NCBI GenBank assembly: GCA_023458555.1
Contig: JAEWYS010000020.1
Coordinates: 1-64,000, forward strand
Origin: Bacteroidota bacterium
Lineage (GTDB): Bacteria > Bacteroidota > Bacteroidia > Cytophagales > Cytophagaceae
Direction: 5' to 3'
Length of the DNA: 64,000 nt
In this document: positions 26,002-34,316 of the stretch, piece after piece
Layout of the letters: every line of letters starts with the position of its first letter
Numbering within the stretch: the first letter of the stretch is position 1
Made by a program: the position numbers and the translations under genes
The notes under the pieces: generated by a model
Seen by the model: only the letters and a program-made list of their open reading frames with translations
Told to the model about the DNA's origin: nothing
The model's database searches: none

Positions 26002-27066
26002 ATGCAGACGCCAATAGTCAAAAAAGATATCCGGAAACTTTCCAAAGAGGATCTGAAAGCCTATTTCCTTTCTATAGGAGAAAAAGCATTTCGGTCCGGG
26101 CAGGTTTATGACTGGTTGTGGAAAAAATCCGCATCCGGTTTTTCCGAGATGACAAATTTATCAGAAAAGCTCCGGCTGAGACTGGAAGAGGACTTTGGCA
26201 TTTTTCCTCTGAAGGTCGCTACCAGACAGAAAAGCAGTGATGGAACCATTAAGTCGGCATTTCGTCTTCATGACAACCATCTGATCGAAGGTGTACTGAT
26301 CCCTGCGGACGACCGGATGACCGCCTGTGTATCATCGCAGGTTGGCTGCAGTCTCACCTGCAAGTTCTGCGCTACAGGCTATATGGAACGTAAACGGAAT
26401 CTGGATCCTGCTGAAATCTATGATCAGGTAGTTACCATATCCAGGCAGGCCGAAGAGCATTTTGATCATCCCCTTACTAATATTGTTTTTATGGGTATGG
26501 GTGAGCCATTGCTCAATTATGCCAATGTGCTGGCAGGAATTGAACGAATTACTTCTCCTGATGGCCTGAATATGTCTCCGAAACGAATCACTGTTTCTAC
26601 TGCCGGTATTGCCAAAATGATCCAAAAGCTGGCCGATGATGAGGTAAAGTTTAATCTGGCGCTTTCGCTGCATGCAGCCAATGATGAAAAGCGTAACCAG
26701 ATTATGCCAATCAATGAAAGCAATACGCTGACTGCTCTTAAGGATGCCCTGCGATATTTTTATGATAAGACAGGTAATAAAATCACCTTGGAATATATTC
26801 TGTTTTACAACTTTAATGACACGCTGACAGATGCTGCCGAGCTATGGGCTTTTGCAAAGAGTATTCCGTGCAAAATAAATATAATCGAATACAATCCGAT
26901 CGCTGATGCGGATTTCAAAAACGCAGATGCAGACAAGCTGGAATTATTCAAAAACTTCCTGCAGAAAAAAGGGTTGGTCGTAAATGTCCGTAGAAGCCGT
27001 GGCAAGGATATTGATGCTGCATGCGGACAGCTTGCAGTAAAAGAAAAAAATAATGCACAGGTATGA
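26002..27066 (+). CDS. rlmN: 23S rRNA/tRNA adenine C2-methyltransferase RlmN
   Basis: Radical-SAM enzyme that methylates A2503 of 23S rRNA and A37 of tRNAs. The 354-residue protein has the cluster motif CSLTCKFC (Cys116, Cys120, Cys123), the SAM-binding GMGEPLLN, and the C-terminal catalytic cysteine region AACGQL (Cys341). First gene of an overlapping operon: its stop overlaps the next start by 4 nt. Confidence 0.96.
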   Translation: MQTPIVKKDIRKLSKEDLKAYFLSIGEKAFRSGQVYDWLWKKSASGFSEMTNLSEKLRLRLEEDFGIFPLKVATRQKSSDGTIKSAFRLHDNHLIEGVLIPADDRMTACVSSQVGCSLTCKFCATGYMERKRNLDPAEIYDQVVTISRQAEEHFDHPLTNIVFMGMGEPLLNYANVLAGIERITSPDGLNMSPKRITVSTAGIAKMIQKLADDEVKFNLALSLHAANDEKRNQIMPINESNTLTALKDALRYFYDKTGNKITLEYILFYNFNDTLTDAAELWAFAKSIPCKINIIEYNPIADADFKNADADKLELFKNFLQKKGLVVNVRRSRGKDIDAACGQLAVKEKNNAQV

Positions 27067-27314
27067 CATTTGAAGAATACTGCGTAAAAAAGAAGATTGA
27101 CTCAGCCCGGTTTCAGGCGGATGATCCGGGACAATGGGAAGAACTGGCTGTCATTTTTGAACAGGTCTCTGAAAATAGCTTTACCCAGCAAAAAAAATTT
27201 CTTATAAATGATCTTCGCCGAAAGTATCTTCTGACTGAAACTGAAGCCTCAAAACAGGTCACTACTCAGGTGGCCAAATCTCCCGGAATCAAACCTGCCA
27301 TCAAATTAAAATAA
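27063..27314 (+). CDS. Small hypothetical protein between rlmN and a cyclophilin gene
   Basis: An 83-residue soluble, charged protein without signal peptide or membrane segment; no family is recognised. It is held between two genes with ATGA (27063) and TAATG (27312-27316) overlaps, which strongly supports real translation. The first 60 residues look helical and the tail is basic with an Ile-Lys-Pro-Ala-Ile-Lys-like end. Its role cannot be told; linkage to rlmN may be only operonic. Confidence 0.75.
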   Translation: MTFEEYCVKKKIDSARFQADDPGQWEELAVIFEQVSENSFTQQKKFLINDLRRKYLLTETEASKQVTTQVAKSPGIKPAIKLK

Positions 27315-27949
27315 TGCATATTATGAAGTACTTAGGTATTTTATTCTTTTTTATCTTAAACACTTTTGTTTCTCTTGCCCAATCCTCTTCGTCATCCAAA
27401 ACTGATGAAGTGGTTTTTATCAGAACGGATCTTGGAGAAATTGCCTTATTGCTTTATGACACCACTTCAGGACACAAGGAAAACTTTCTCAAACTCGCTA
27501 AGGAAGGATTTTATAACGGCACTACTTTTCACCGTATTATTGACGGATTTATGATCCAGGGCGGCGACCCAAACTCCAAAGACTCGATCCCGGGCAATGA
27601 TGGTCAGGGTGGTCCCGGATATACTATCCCGGCTGAATTTGTGCCTGGTCTTACTCATAAATATGGCGCTGTGGCTGCAGCCCGGATGGGCGATGCCGTC
27701 AATCCCCGCAAGGCTTCCAGTGGTTCCCAGTTTTACATAGTAGAAAATAAAGAAGGCACCCATTTTCTGGACAATAACTATACGGTTTTCGGACAAGTTA
27801 TTAAAGGGATGGATATTGTCGAAAAAATCGCTGAGCAACCAAAAGGCGCAGGAGATCGACCTTTGAAAGACATTAAAATGACAATATCTGTCGAAAAGAT
27901 GAAGAAATCAAAGATTGAAAAGAAATATCAAACCAGCTTTTATGAGTAA
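27314..27949 (+). CDS. Periplasmic cyclophilin-type peptidyl-prolyl isomerase
   Basis: The 211-residue protein has a signal peptide (KYLGILFFFILNTFVSLAQ) and a full cyclophilin domain with FHRIIDGFMIQGGDP, GSQFYIVEN and FGQVIKGMDIVEKI. It speeds prolyl bond isomerisation during folding of exported proteins. The start may be ATG 27314 (coupled to the previous stop) or ATG 27323. Its stop overlaps the start of the next gene by 8 nt. Confidence 0.92.
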   Translation: MHIMKYLGILFFFILNTFVSLAQSSSSSKTDEVVFIRTDLGEIALLLYDTTSGHKENFLKLAKEGFYNGTTFHRIIDGFMIQGGDPNSKDSIPGNDGQGGPGYTIPAEFVPGLTHKYGAVAAARMGDAVNPRKASSGSQFYIVENKEGTHFLDNNYTVFGQVIKGMDIVEKIAEQPKGAGDRPLKDIKMTISVEKMKKSKIEKKYQTSFYE

Positions 27950-28871
27950 AAAGATTCTTTTGACAGGCGCCAATGGCCTTTTAGGGCAGAAACTGGTAAA
28001 GCTTATTGCAGCTCAGGAGGGGTTCAGACTCGTTGCTACAGGCAGAGGAGCAAACCGCAATCCTGTATGCGAAGAGCAACCCTATTCCTACATTCAGCTG
28101 GATATAACCAGTCCTGAGCAGGTAATGGACGTAATCAGTATGGAAAAACCAGACTATATCATCCACACGGCAGCCATGACAAATGTAGATGAATGTGAAG
28201 AAGATAAAGAAGGCTGCCGGAAAAACAATGTAGATGCCGTACAATACCTGATCAAGGCCGCAGAAAAAAATAATGCATTCTTTCTACATTTATCTACTGA
28301 CTTTATTTTTGACGGTATTTCCGGCCCGTATAGTGAGGAAGCACAACCTTCTCCGGTCAGCTACTATGGTGAAAGCAAGCTCAAGGCTGAGCAGATTGTA
28401 CAAAATTCATCAACAAAGTGGGCTATTGCCAGAACAGTGCTGGTATATGGCCTGGCACACGATATGAGCCGCAGCAACATTATACTCTGGGTCAAGAAAA
28501 GTCTCGAAGACAATAAGACGATACAGGTAGTGAACGATCAGTGGCGCACTCCGACTCTGGCAGAAGATCTTGCTATGGGCTGTTTTCTTATTGTACAGAA
28601 TAATGCAACCGGCATATTCAATATTTCCGGCAAGGATCTGCTAAATCCTTATCAGATGGCTGTAATGACAGCTGACTACTTTCAGCTGGATTCTTCACTG
28701 ATCGCCGAAACAGATGGTAACAAGTTTCAACAAAAAGCGAAAAGACCTCCCAAAACGGGATTTGATATCAGCAAAGCCCAAAAGATACTCGGTTATAATC
28801 CCTGTAGTTTTAAGCAGGGGATTGAAATTCTTGCCAGGCAGCTAAATGAAATCAGTAAGCCAATCTCTTAA
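27942..28871 (+). CDS. RmlD-like NAD(P)-dependent sugar reductase / SDR
   Basis: ATG 27942 gives 309 residues. The Rossmann motif TGANGLLGQKL is at the N-terminus and the catalytic Tyr-Lys pair is in YYGESKLKAEQ. The family is that of dTDP-4-dehydrorhamnose reductase; no other rml genes are adjacent, so the precise sugar is unknown. The gene is last in the rlmN operon and is followed by a terminator at 28891. Confidence 0.87.
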   Translation: MSKKILLTGANGLLGQKLVKLIAAQEGFRLVATGRGANRNPVCEEQPYSYIQLDITSPEQVMDVISMEKPDYIIHTAAMTNVDECEEDKEGCRKNNVDAVQYLIKAAEKNNAFFLHLSTDFIFDGISGPYSEEAQPSPVSYYGESKLKAEQIVQNSSTKWAIARTVLVYGLAHDMSRSNIILWVKKSLEDNKTIQVVNDQWRTPTLAEDLAMGCFLIVQNNATGIFNISGKDLLNPYQMAVMTADYFQLDSSLIAETDGNKFQQKAKRPPKTGFDISKAQKILGYNPCSFKQGIEILARQLNEISKPIS

Positions 28872-28890
28872 ATGAAGTTATATTAAAAGC

Positions 28891-28938
28891 GCTCCTGCCG
28901 CAGCAAATGTCCTGAAGCGATGGCAGGAGCACTTTTAT
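28891..28938 (+). terminator. Intrinsic terminator after the RmlD-like gene
   Basis: Perfect 9-bp stem GCTCCTGCC (28891-28899) / GGCAGGAGC (28922-28930) with a 22-nt loop, followed by ACTTTTATTTTT. Confidence 0.75.
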
Positions 28939-28998
28939 TTTTGTATTTTATCGACAATTTCTACCCGCATGACTGAAATATTGTCATGTACGCCCTGG
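28935..28998 (-). pseudogene. Possible C-terminal remnant of a PP2C-type protein phosphatase
   Basis: Read on the minus strand from just after a TAA, this short frame gives TQGVHDNISVMRVEIVDKIQ and a stop. The HDNISV core resembles the last conserved strand (DNIT/SV) of PP2C phosphatases. Nothing upstream in any frame continues the domain, so if the match is right only about 21 codons of the gene are left. The fragment is short and the call is tentative. Confidence 0.3.
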
Positions 28999-29158
28999 GT
29001 TTAACCTACCGAAAAATACTTATTTTAACCCAAGAAACACTTTCAGATTTGCTTTCAATCAGTATTTGAAATACTTTTGAATTAAGTAAAATCAATCAAG
29101 GGCGAAAGAGCCTGACTGATTTTGTTCCGGATAAATCATAAAAATGTAATTCCGGCAA

Positions 29159-29166
29159 TAAATTTG
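29159..29166 (+). promoter_or_regulatory. Isolated -7-like element upstream of a free-standing terminator
   Basis: TAAATTTG, an exact TAnnTTTG match, about 87 nt upstream of a strong terminator with no open reading frame between. No -33 TTG is found at the usual distance. Confidence 0.3.
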
Positions 29167-29171
29167 ATCTA

Positions 29172-29285
29172 AGATTTTTACGCGGCTAGGGTTAATGGTT
29201 TTTACTTTTTAATCCATAATAGTTGGTAAATAGGTTAATAAAATGGTTAGTGCCCTTCGGCTGGTTACCGAAGGGTATTTTTTTG
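29172..29285 (+). ncRNA. Candidate small RNA
   Basis: About 110 nt lie between the -7-like element at 29159 and the terminator at 29253. There is no coding frame, and the preceding operon already has its own terminator at 28891, so a separate short transcript would explain the second one. The sequence matches no RNA family that I recognise (not tmRNA, RNase P RNA or SRP RNA). Confidence 0.25.
29253..29285 (+). terminator. Strong terminator without an upstream gene of its own
   Basis: Perfect 8-bp stem CCCTTCGG (29253-29260) / CCGAAGGG (29268-29275) with a 7-nt loop, then TATTTTTTT. It points in the plus direction and faces the 3' end of the minus-strand methyltransferase pseudogene. Confidence 0.85.
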
Positions 29286-29289
29286 TATC

Positions 29290-30014
29290 TTAAAAATCTG
29301 TATTTCTCTTTTTTCCAACAATTCCTGTGGCACATCCATAGAAATACGATACAAAGCGTACTTCTAATCCGGCTCTGTCAAAAATCGCCGCCGCCTGCTT
29401 CGAGTCCCCAAACTTATCGGTATATTTCCAAAGCATTTTATATTCACGCGGATCACCAAGTAAAAGCTTGCCCAAAACAGGAATTAGCATATTGAGATAG
29501 AATGTATAGAAAAAAAGCAGTATTTTATTTTGCGGCTTTGAAATTTCTATAAATGAAAAATATCCTCCGGGTTTTAAAACTCTCAGGACTTCCGATGCCA
29601 GCGTATTCAACTGATCCGAATCAAATGTTTAAGCCCGAAGGCACATGTGAGTATATCAAATGTATTACTTTTCAGACTGTTGCTCAAAACATCCTGCTGC
29701 AAAATCACCACCTCATTATTAAACTCTTTCGTATTTTTCTCTTTAGCATATTGCAGCATCCCTTCCGAAAAGTCCACAGCCGTAAGCTTCGCTTTCGGAA
29801 ACTTTTCCCTTATTCCTGACCATGTCTCCCCCATTCCTGTAAGCAAATCGATGATTTCTATTGTATCATTCGAAGAGCTAAGCAGATTCAGAAACTGCTT
29901 CAGCCAGCGCTCTGAAATCCCAAATGAAGTTATATAATTCATTCGCTCATACGAGCTACTCATTCTGTCAAAAAGTCCTTTTACAAAATCCCTGTTATAT
30001 ATATTTTCTTTCAT
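29290..30014 (-). pseudogene. UbiE/COQ5-type SAM methyltransferase broken by a one-base frameshift
   Basis: Two consecutive frames together make a full UbiE-like methyltransferase. 30014-29607 encodes the N-terminal part (MKENIYNRDFVKGLFDRMS, the SAM-loop region IIDLLTGMGE, and FDILTCAFGLK). 29610-29290 encodes the rest (NTLASEVLRVLKPGGYFSFIE to the stop). Adding one A in the AAA run at about 29630 restores GLKTFDSDQLNTLASEV, the normal family sequence. A real mutation or a homopolymer sequencing error are both possible. Quinone methylation would be the family role, but the protein looks like a paralogue rather than the main MenG. It lies in a gene-poor patch. Confidence 0.8.
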
Positions 30015-30174
30015 TCAACACAATCTTCATTTGCCTATTTCAATAAAACCTCTGATTGTTTTGCTTCTAAAATATGATAAATTCTTTATTTCTTCATTCT
30101 ATTAATATTATGCAATTGATTAGCAGTTTTTTAATAAAACTTATATCATTGCAGTACTTTTTAACCAAGCTGCT

Positions 30175-31005
30175 ATGAAAAGGCCTGTACAACGTCTAAG
30201 CAATTATTTCACTATTTCTGAGAAGGAAGCCAATGGTTTTATTATCTTGAGCAGCATAATGCTCTTTCTTCTGGTATGCCCATTCTGGTATCGTATCATT
30301 CGCCAGCAATACGGGGCCGGAGAAAGTCAGCTGATTATAGCCTCCACGATAACTGCTTCTGCAGATTATTCAGATGAAAGTTTTTCATTGTTCCCTTTTG
30401 ACCCCAACAACGTTTCAGCAGAGGATCTGCACACCCTCGGACTTTCTGCATCGCTCGTACAACGAATAGAAAAATACCGGAACGCCGGAGGGAAATTTAA
30501 AATCAGATCCGATTTAAAAAAAATCTACGGATTTCCGGATGAGATATACGCCAGACTCTATGATTTCATACAACTACCTGACTCGATCATAAGCAAAAGA
30601 AAAGCACCTTTAAAAGAAGCTTCTCATATCAGGATCAATATTAACAGTGCAACAGAACAAGAGCTGCAAAGCTTAAAGGGTATTGGTCCCGTTTTATCCG
30701 GTCGTATCATAAAATACAGGGAACTGCTTGGAGGATATATTTCTATTGACCAGCTAAAAGAAGTATATGGCATGGATACAGCGTTAGTTGACAGAATAAA
30801 AGCCGATCTTTTTGTCTCTCCCGATTTTTTGCCCAGGCAGATTCTACTACAGGATAATCCATATCATCCGTATCTTAGCAAGCGACAAAGAAAATACCTG
30901 CTGTCTGTGAGGAGAAAATATCCGGATACTGCCGGTGAAACGTTGATTGACTCCTGTGGATTTTCTCCGGAAGATATCATAAAACTCCGGCCTTATCTGA
31001 AGTAA
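30175..31005 (+). CDS. Membrane-anchored helix-hairpin-helix protein (ComEA-like)
   Basis: The 276-residue protein has one N-terminal membrane helix (FIILSSIMLFLLVCPFWY) and then three helix-hairpin-helix segments: around residue 86 (FDPNNVSAEDLHTLGLSASLV), the clear INSATEQELQSLKGIGPVL, and one near the C-terminus (IDSCGFSPEDIIKLRPYL). Such proteins bind DNA outside the cytoplasmic membrane and are related to the ComEA DNA receptor. A role in DNA uptake is inferred only. Convergent with an Lrp-type gene 8 nt away. Confidence 0.88.
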   Translation: MKRPVQRLSNYFTISEKEANGFIILSSIMLFLLVCPFWYRIIRQQYGAGESQLIIASTITASADYSDESFSLFPFDPNNVSAEDLHTLGLSASLVQRIEKYRNAGGKFKIRSDLKKIYGFPDEIYARLYDFIQLPDSIISKRKAPLKEASHIRININSATEQELQSLKGIGPVLSGRIIKYRELLGGYISIDQLKEVYGMDTALVDRIKADLFVSPDFLPRQILLQDNPYHPYLSKRQRKYLLSVRRKYPDTAGETLIDSCGFSPEDIIKLRPYLK

Positions 31006-31013
31006 AAGGCATA

Positions 31014-31484
31014 TTAAACAGGCATAATTTTGCTGTCCTTAAAGGTGGATAATACGACCATTGACTGCATATTGCCTATTTCTTCTATTTCGACAAGCTT
31101 ATTCAGAATCAGAGACTGGTAAGAAGATATATCTTTGGTCAGAATTTTAAGAAGAAAGTCTCCTGCTCCGGTTATATGATGACATTCGACCACTTCCGGG
31201 ATATTGTTGACTTTTTCTACAAATGCCATGATCTGACTCTTTTTATGACCGGCCAGGGTGACCAGAAGAAATATACTGACTCCCAGTCCCAGTTTTGCCG
31301 TATCAATTTCTGCATGATAACTTTTGATATACCCTGCATTTTCAAGTTTGCGCACGCGCTCCAGGGTCGGCGCGGGAGAAAGCCCTACCTCCTGAGCCAG
31401 TTGTGCATTGGTGATTTTGCCATTAGTTTGCAAAATCTCAAGTATTTTTCTATCGATCGGATCTAATTTTAATGCACTGCTCAT
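31014..31484 (-). CDS. Lrp/AsnC family transcriptional regulator
   Basis: ATG 31484 gives 156 residues. Residues about 8-55 form the winged helix (LDPIDRKILEILQTNGK, then AQLAQEVGLSPAPTLERVRKLE) and the rest is the RAM ligand-binding domain with VVECHHITGAGDFLLKI. Lrp-type proteins sense amino acids and act as octamers. The target genes are not visible here. A TACCTTTG element at 31568-31561 on the minus strand might drive it. Confidence 0.94.
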   Translation of the reverse strand: MSSALKLDPIDRKILEILQTNGKITNAQLAQEVGLSPAPTLERVRKLENAGYIKSYHAEIDTAKLGLGVSIFLLVTLAGHKKSQIMAFVEKVNNIPEVVECHHITGAGDFLLKILTKDISSYQSLILNKLVEIEEIGNMQSMVVLSTFKDSKIMPV

Positions 31485-31587
31485 GGGCAAATAGACAATT
31501 TTTACGTTATATTTCCTGTTAAATTAACAATCCTTCATAACATACCCAACATCTAAAAACCAAAGGTAAAATTATTCCTGATTCACT

Positions 31588-32961
31588 ATGGGCTTTAAAG
31601 ACCTGATTGTTACTCCATTTTTTCTAATCCTAATCTATTTACTTGCCTATCGTTTTCGCCGGAAAATTGAGAACGCAAGTCAAAAGGTCTTTTTCATACC
31701 AGCTTTAACAGTAAAAATAACCGGCGCTATTATGCTCGGTCTGATTTATCAGTTCTATTACGGCGGGGGCGACACCTTCAATTTTGTACAACTAGGTACG
31801 ATACATATGTATGATGCCTTTTACAATGCCCCTTCCAAGTTTTTAGGACTGTTGGCCTCTGACGGACAGAATGCAGCAAAGCTATACCCGTATTCATCCA
31901 AGATTTATCATTTTTCAGATCCCTCATCTTTTCTCATTATTAAATTGGCTTCAATAACCGGAATACTTTCCCTCCATACATATTCAGTGATGGCTATCAG
32001 CTTTGCACTTTTCAGTTTTTCCGGCAGCTGGGCTGTTTACAGAACAGTTTGTCGTATATACCCTTTCCCATCATTTAAAAAAAAGGCTGCCTGGGCTATA
32101 TTCTTCATTCCTTCTGTTTTCTTCTGGGGATCAGGACTATTAAAAGACAGCATTACATTCGGGGCTGTTGGCTGGCTCTTCTACGCCTTCACATATCTGT
32201 TTATTTTCCGGCAAAGACAACTAAGCTCATTTTTCATATTGGTTTTCTCAATCCTTCTAATCAAAACCATCAAAATCTATATCCTCATGTGCCTGATGCC
32301 GGCATTGATCATATGGTTGTTTTTTCATTTTGACTACAAAATAACTTCTTCATTGATAAAGCTTTTCAGCAAACCTTTACTTGCAGCTCTGGCTATACTG
32401 TTTTCCTACTTTGCTGCTCATTATATAAGCATGGACAGTAACCGATATAGTTTCGAAAATCTTTCCGGTACAGCTAAAACCACTTATGATTACCTGACAT
32501 ACATGAGTAAGATAGAAGGTGGCTCATATTATTCCCTGGGCGAAATCGACGGTTCTCCCCAATCCTTCATCAGCAAGGCTCCGGCAGCCCTCAATGTCAC
32601 TTTATTCAGGCCATACCTGTGGGAGTCGGGCAATCCGATAATGTTGCTTTCAGCCATCGAATCGTTAAGCTTTCTGCTATTTACGATATGGGTGTTTTAT
32701 AGAACGGGTTTTTTCAAGAGTATGCAGCTTATACAAAAGGATCCCTTTCTGATTTTTGCCATTACCTTTTCCTTTGCTTTTGCATTTGCTGTAGGCATCT
32801 CTACAGCTAACTTTGGCACGCTGGTCCGTTATAAAATCCCTATGCTACCCTTCTATCTTCTCTTTCTGGCTTTATTGTATGAAAAAGGACAACGAAAACA
32901 ACTATCGCTGCGCCAGAAAACGGTCTTTCATAAAATACAGACCCCAGAAAATAAGATATAA
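31588..32961 (+). CDS. Polytopic membrane protein of a glycan locus, possible polymerase
   Basis: A 457-residue protein with about ten predicted membrane helices and a large hydrophilic loop (residues about 270-330, from HYISMDSNRYSFENL to APAALNVTLF). It is not a recognised family, but length and the single long loop resemble Wzy O-antigen polymerases, and the locus otherwise lacks one. Its 3' end overlaps the minus-strand UbiA-like gene by 60 nt. A start at ATG 31588 gives a hydrophobic first helix. Role inferred from context. Confidence 0.7.
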   Translation: MGFKDLIVTPFFLILIYLLAYRFRRKIENASQKVFFIPALTVKITGAIMLGLIYQFYYGGGDTFNFVQLGTIHMYDAFYNAPSKFLGLLASDGQNAAKLYPYSSKIYHFSDPSSFLIIKLASITGILSLHTYSVMAISFALFSFSGSWAVYRTVCRIYPFPSFKKKAAWAIFFIPSVFFWGSGLLKDSITFGAVGWLFYAFTYLFIFRQRQLSSFFILVFSILLIKTIKIYILMCLMPALIIWLFFHFDYKITSSLIKLFSKPLLAALAILFSYFAAHYISMDSNRYSFENLSGTAKTTYDYLTYMSKIEGGSYYSLGEIDGSPQSFISKAPAALNVTLFRPYLWESGNPIMLLSAIESLSFLLFTIWVFYRTGFFKSMQLIQKDPFLIFAITFSFAFAFAVGISTANFGTLVRYKIPMLPFYLLFLALLYEKGQRKQLSLRQKTVFHKIQTPENKI

Positions 32962-33711
32962 GGCATTAATACATAAGCCAAGGCTATCTTCATAGATCAG
33001 TAGTATGATAAGGTTGACCGGAATCAAAAGGAGATAAAAATTTACTTTAAACCACGGTTGCTTTCGATTAGGCATATCAAGCATATCTTTGCTGGCCAGG
33101 TAATTAATCATCCTATACAACACATAGTTGATCATTGCTACAGGAAAAACCAGCCCCAGCTGCTGAATATAAAGAAAGGGTAAAAGTGGCAAAATAAACC
33201 TGAGCAAAGCCAGACCGGAAAAAGTCACAAACTTCACTTCCTTTTCCCTGATAAAATTATGTAGTCCAAAAATCAGCAGAAGAAGAAAAACGAAGCAAAA
33301 CCATAGTAAAGAGGCCACATCGAACCAATAGGCAGTCGCCATTGCTATAATTACCCTTATCGCAATCCAGGAGAGCACTTCCCATTCCTGTACTTCTCCA
33401 TAGACGCCCAGACGTAATCTTGGTTTATCTTCATTCCGCGACGCATAATAATCATTAACAATATAGCCTGTTTCATACAGTGCTATAAAAGGAATATATC
33501 CAAGACAATAGGACAATAAAGCCTCAATCGGAGAAAAACCGTTGAGATAGCAGAGAATAAAAATACCAGCACACCATTCGTACCAGGCATGAAAAAATAT
33601 GGTTTGCCATCCTTTCAGACGGGTATCATAAAAATACAGGAACGGCACACAGTACTTCAGGTAGTTTAGCGCTTGTCCGGGTACAACAGTATTGGATTTA
33701 GTTTCTTCCAC
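32902..33711 (-). CDS. UbiA-like polyprenyl transferase family membrane protein
   Basis: A 269-residue membrane protein with about seven to eight helices. The first aspartate-rich region of UbiA enzymes seems to be present in degenerate form as YIVNDYYASRNEDKPRLRL (residues about 83-102): NDYY is retained but the following Asp spacing is altered, and no clear second DxxxD motif is seen. UbiA proteins move polyprenyl or lipid groups onto acceptors; related ones make polyprenyl-phosphate ribose phosphate. It overlaps the HAD gene upstream by 46 nt and a plus-strand gene by 60 nt. Last gene of the glycan operon. Confidence 0.6.
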   Translation of the reverse strand: MEETKSNTVVPGQALNYLKYCVPFLYFYDTRLKGWQTIFFHAWYEWCAGIFILCYLNGFSPIEALLSYCLGYIPFIALYETGYIVNDYYASRNEDKPRLRLGVYGEVQEWEVLSWIAIRVIIAMATAYWFDVASLLWFCFVFLLLLIFGLHNFIREKEVKFVTFSGLALLRFILPLLPFLYIQQLGLVFPVAMINYVLYRMINYLASKDMLDMPNRKQPWFKVNFYLLLIPVNLIILLIYEDSLGLCINALYLIFWGLYFMKDRFLAQR

Positions 33712-34316
33712 TTTTTTTCTTCCTTTTTATTGTGAATCACTACAAAACTTTTGCGGGCATTCTGAACAAGTGTATAATCAGAGTAATTATCTGTTATAAC
33801 TGTCAGTTGTTTTCCTTCATATCTCTCTCTGACGGTATCTTCTTTGATACCCGTAAGATCCTTTTGTAAATACCCCTGGCATATGTCATCTGTATACTGA
33901 AGGACTGAACTAAGATAATCAACTTTTAATTCTCTGGCAATTACCTGGGCCACAGGATCAATAGTCGCAGAAACAAGACAAATTTCGGTTCTCGTTTCCA
34001 CAGCTGCCTGCAACATTTTGTGGACGGCTTTTATTTCGCGTCCTTTCAGAAACCCGTAATAAAACTGTGATGCAATTTCATAAAGCACACCCCGGTTATA
34101 CCCATTCAATAAACGTAATATCAGCTTTTTGTGAATATCCTGACGGGTAATCGCAGATATTATGATCAATCCGTAAAATACCGGACTTTTTCGGGAACAA
34201 ATCAGCCGAAAACCCCAATACCGGAATCTGTTTTTTCTCCGGAGAAAGAAGCCGGCAAAATCATAGGTGGTATTTGAATAATAAAGTGTATCACAAATAT
34301 CAACTATATATGTCAT
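33666..34316 (-). CDS. HAD-superfamily phosphatase (HAD-IB/PSP-like)
   Basis: The 216-residue protein begins with the HAD nucleophile motif VDICDTLY (Asp6, Asp9), followed by an alpha-helical cap, motif II LVSATIDP (Ser-Ala-Thr), and motif IV VITDNYSDYTLVQNA. It would dephosphorylate a small molecule or lipid-linked sugar phosphate. It overlaps the UbiA-like gene by 46 nt and the upstream glycosyltransferase by 4 nt. HAD domains of this class are known fused to UbiA domains in other bacteria, so the two proteins may form one functional unit. Confidence 0.85.
   Translation of the reverse strand: MTYIVDICDTLYYSNTTYDFAGFFLRRKNRFRYWGFRLICSRKSPVFYGLIIISAITRQDIHKKLILRLLNGYNRGVLYEIASQFYYGFLKGREIKAVHKMLQAAVETRTEICLVSATIDPVAQVIARELKVDYLSSVLQYTDDICQGYLQKDLTGIKEDTVRERYEGKQLTVITDNYSDYTLVQNARKSFVVIHNKKEEKKWKKLNPILLYPDKR

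Noticed and set aside
28946..29285. tmRNA, RNase P RNA or SRP RNA
   Set aside because: None of the universally conserved core sequences of these RNAs is present.
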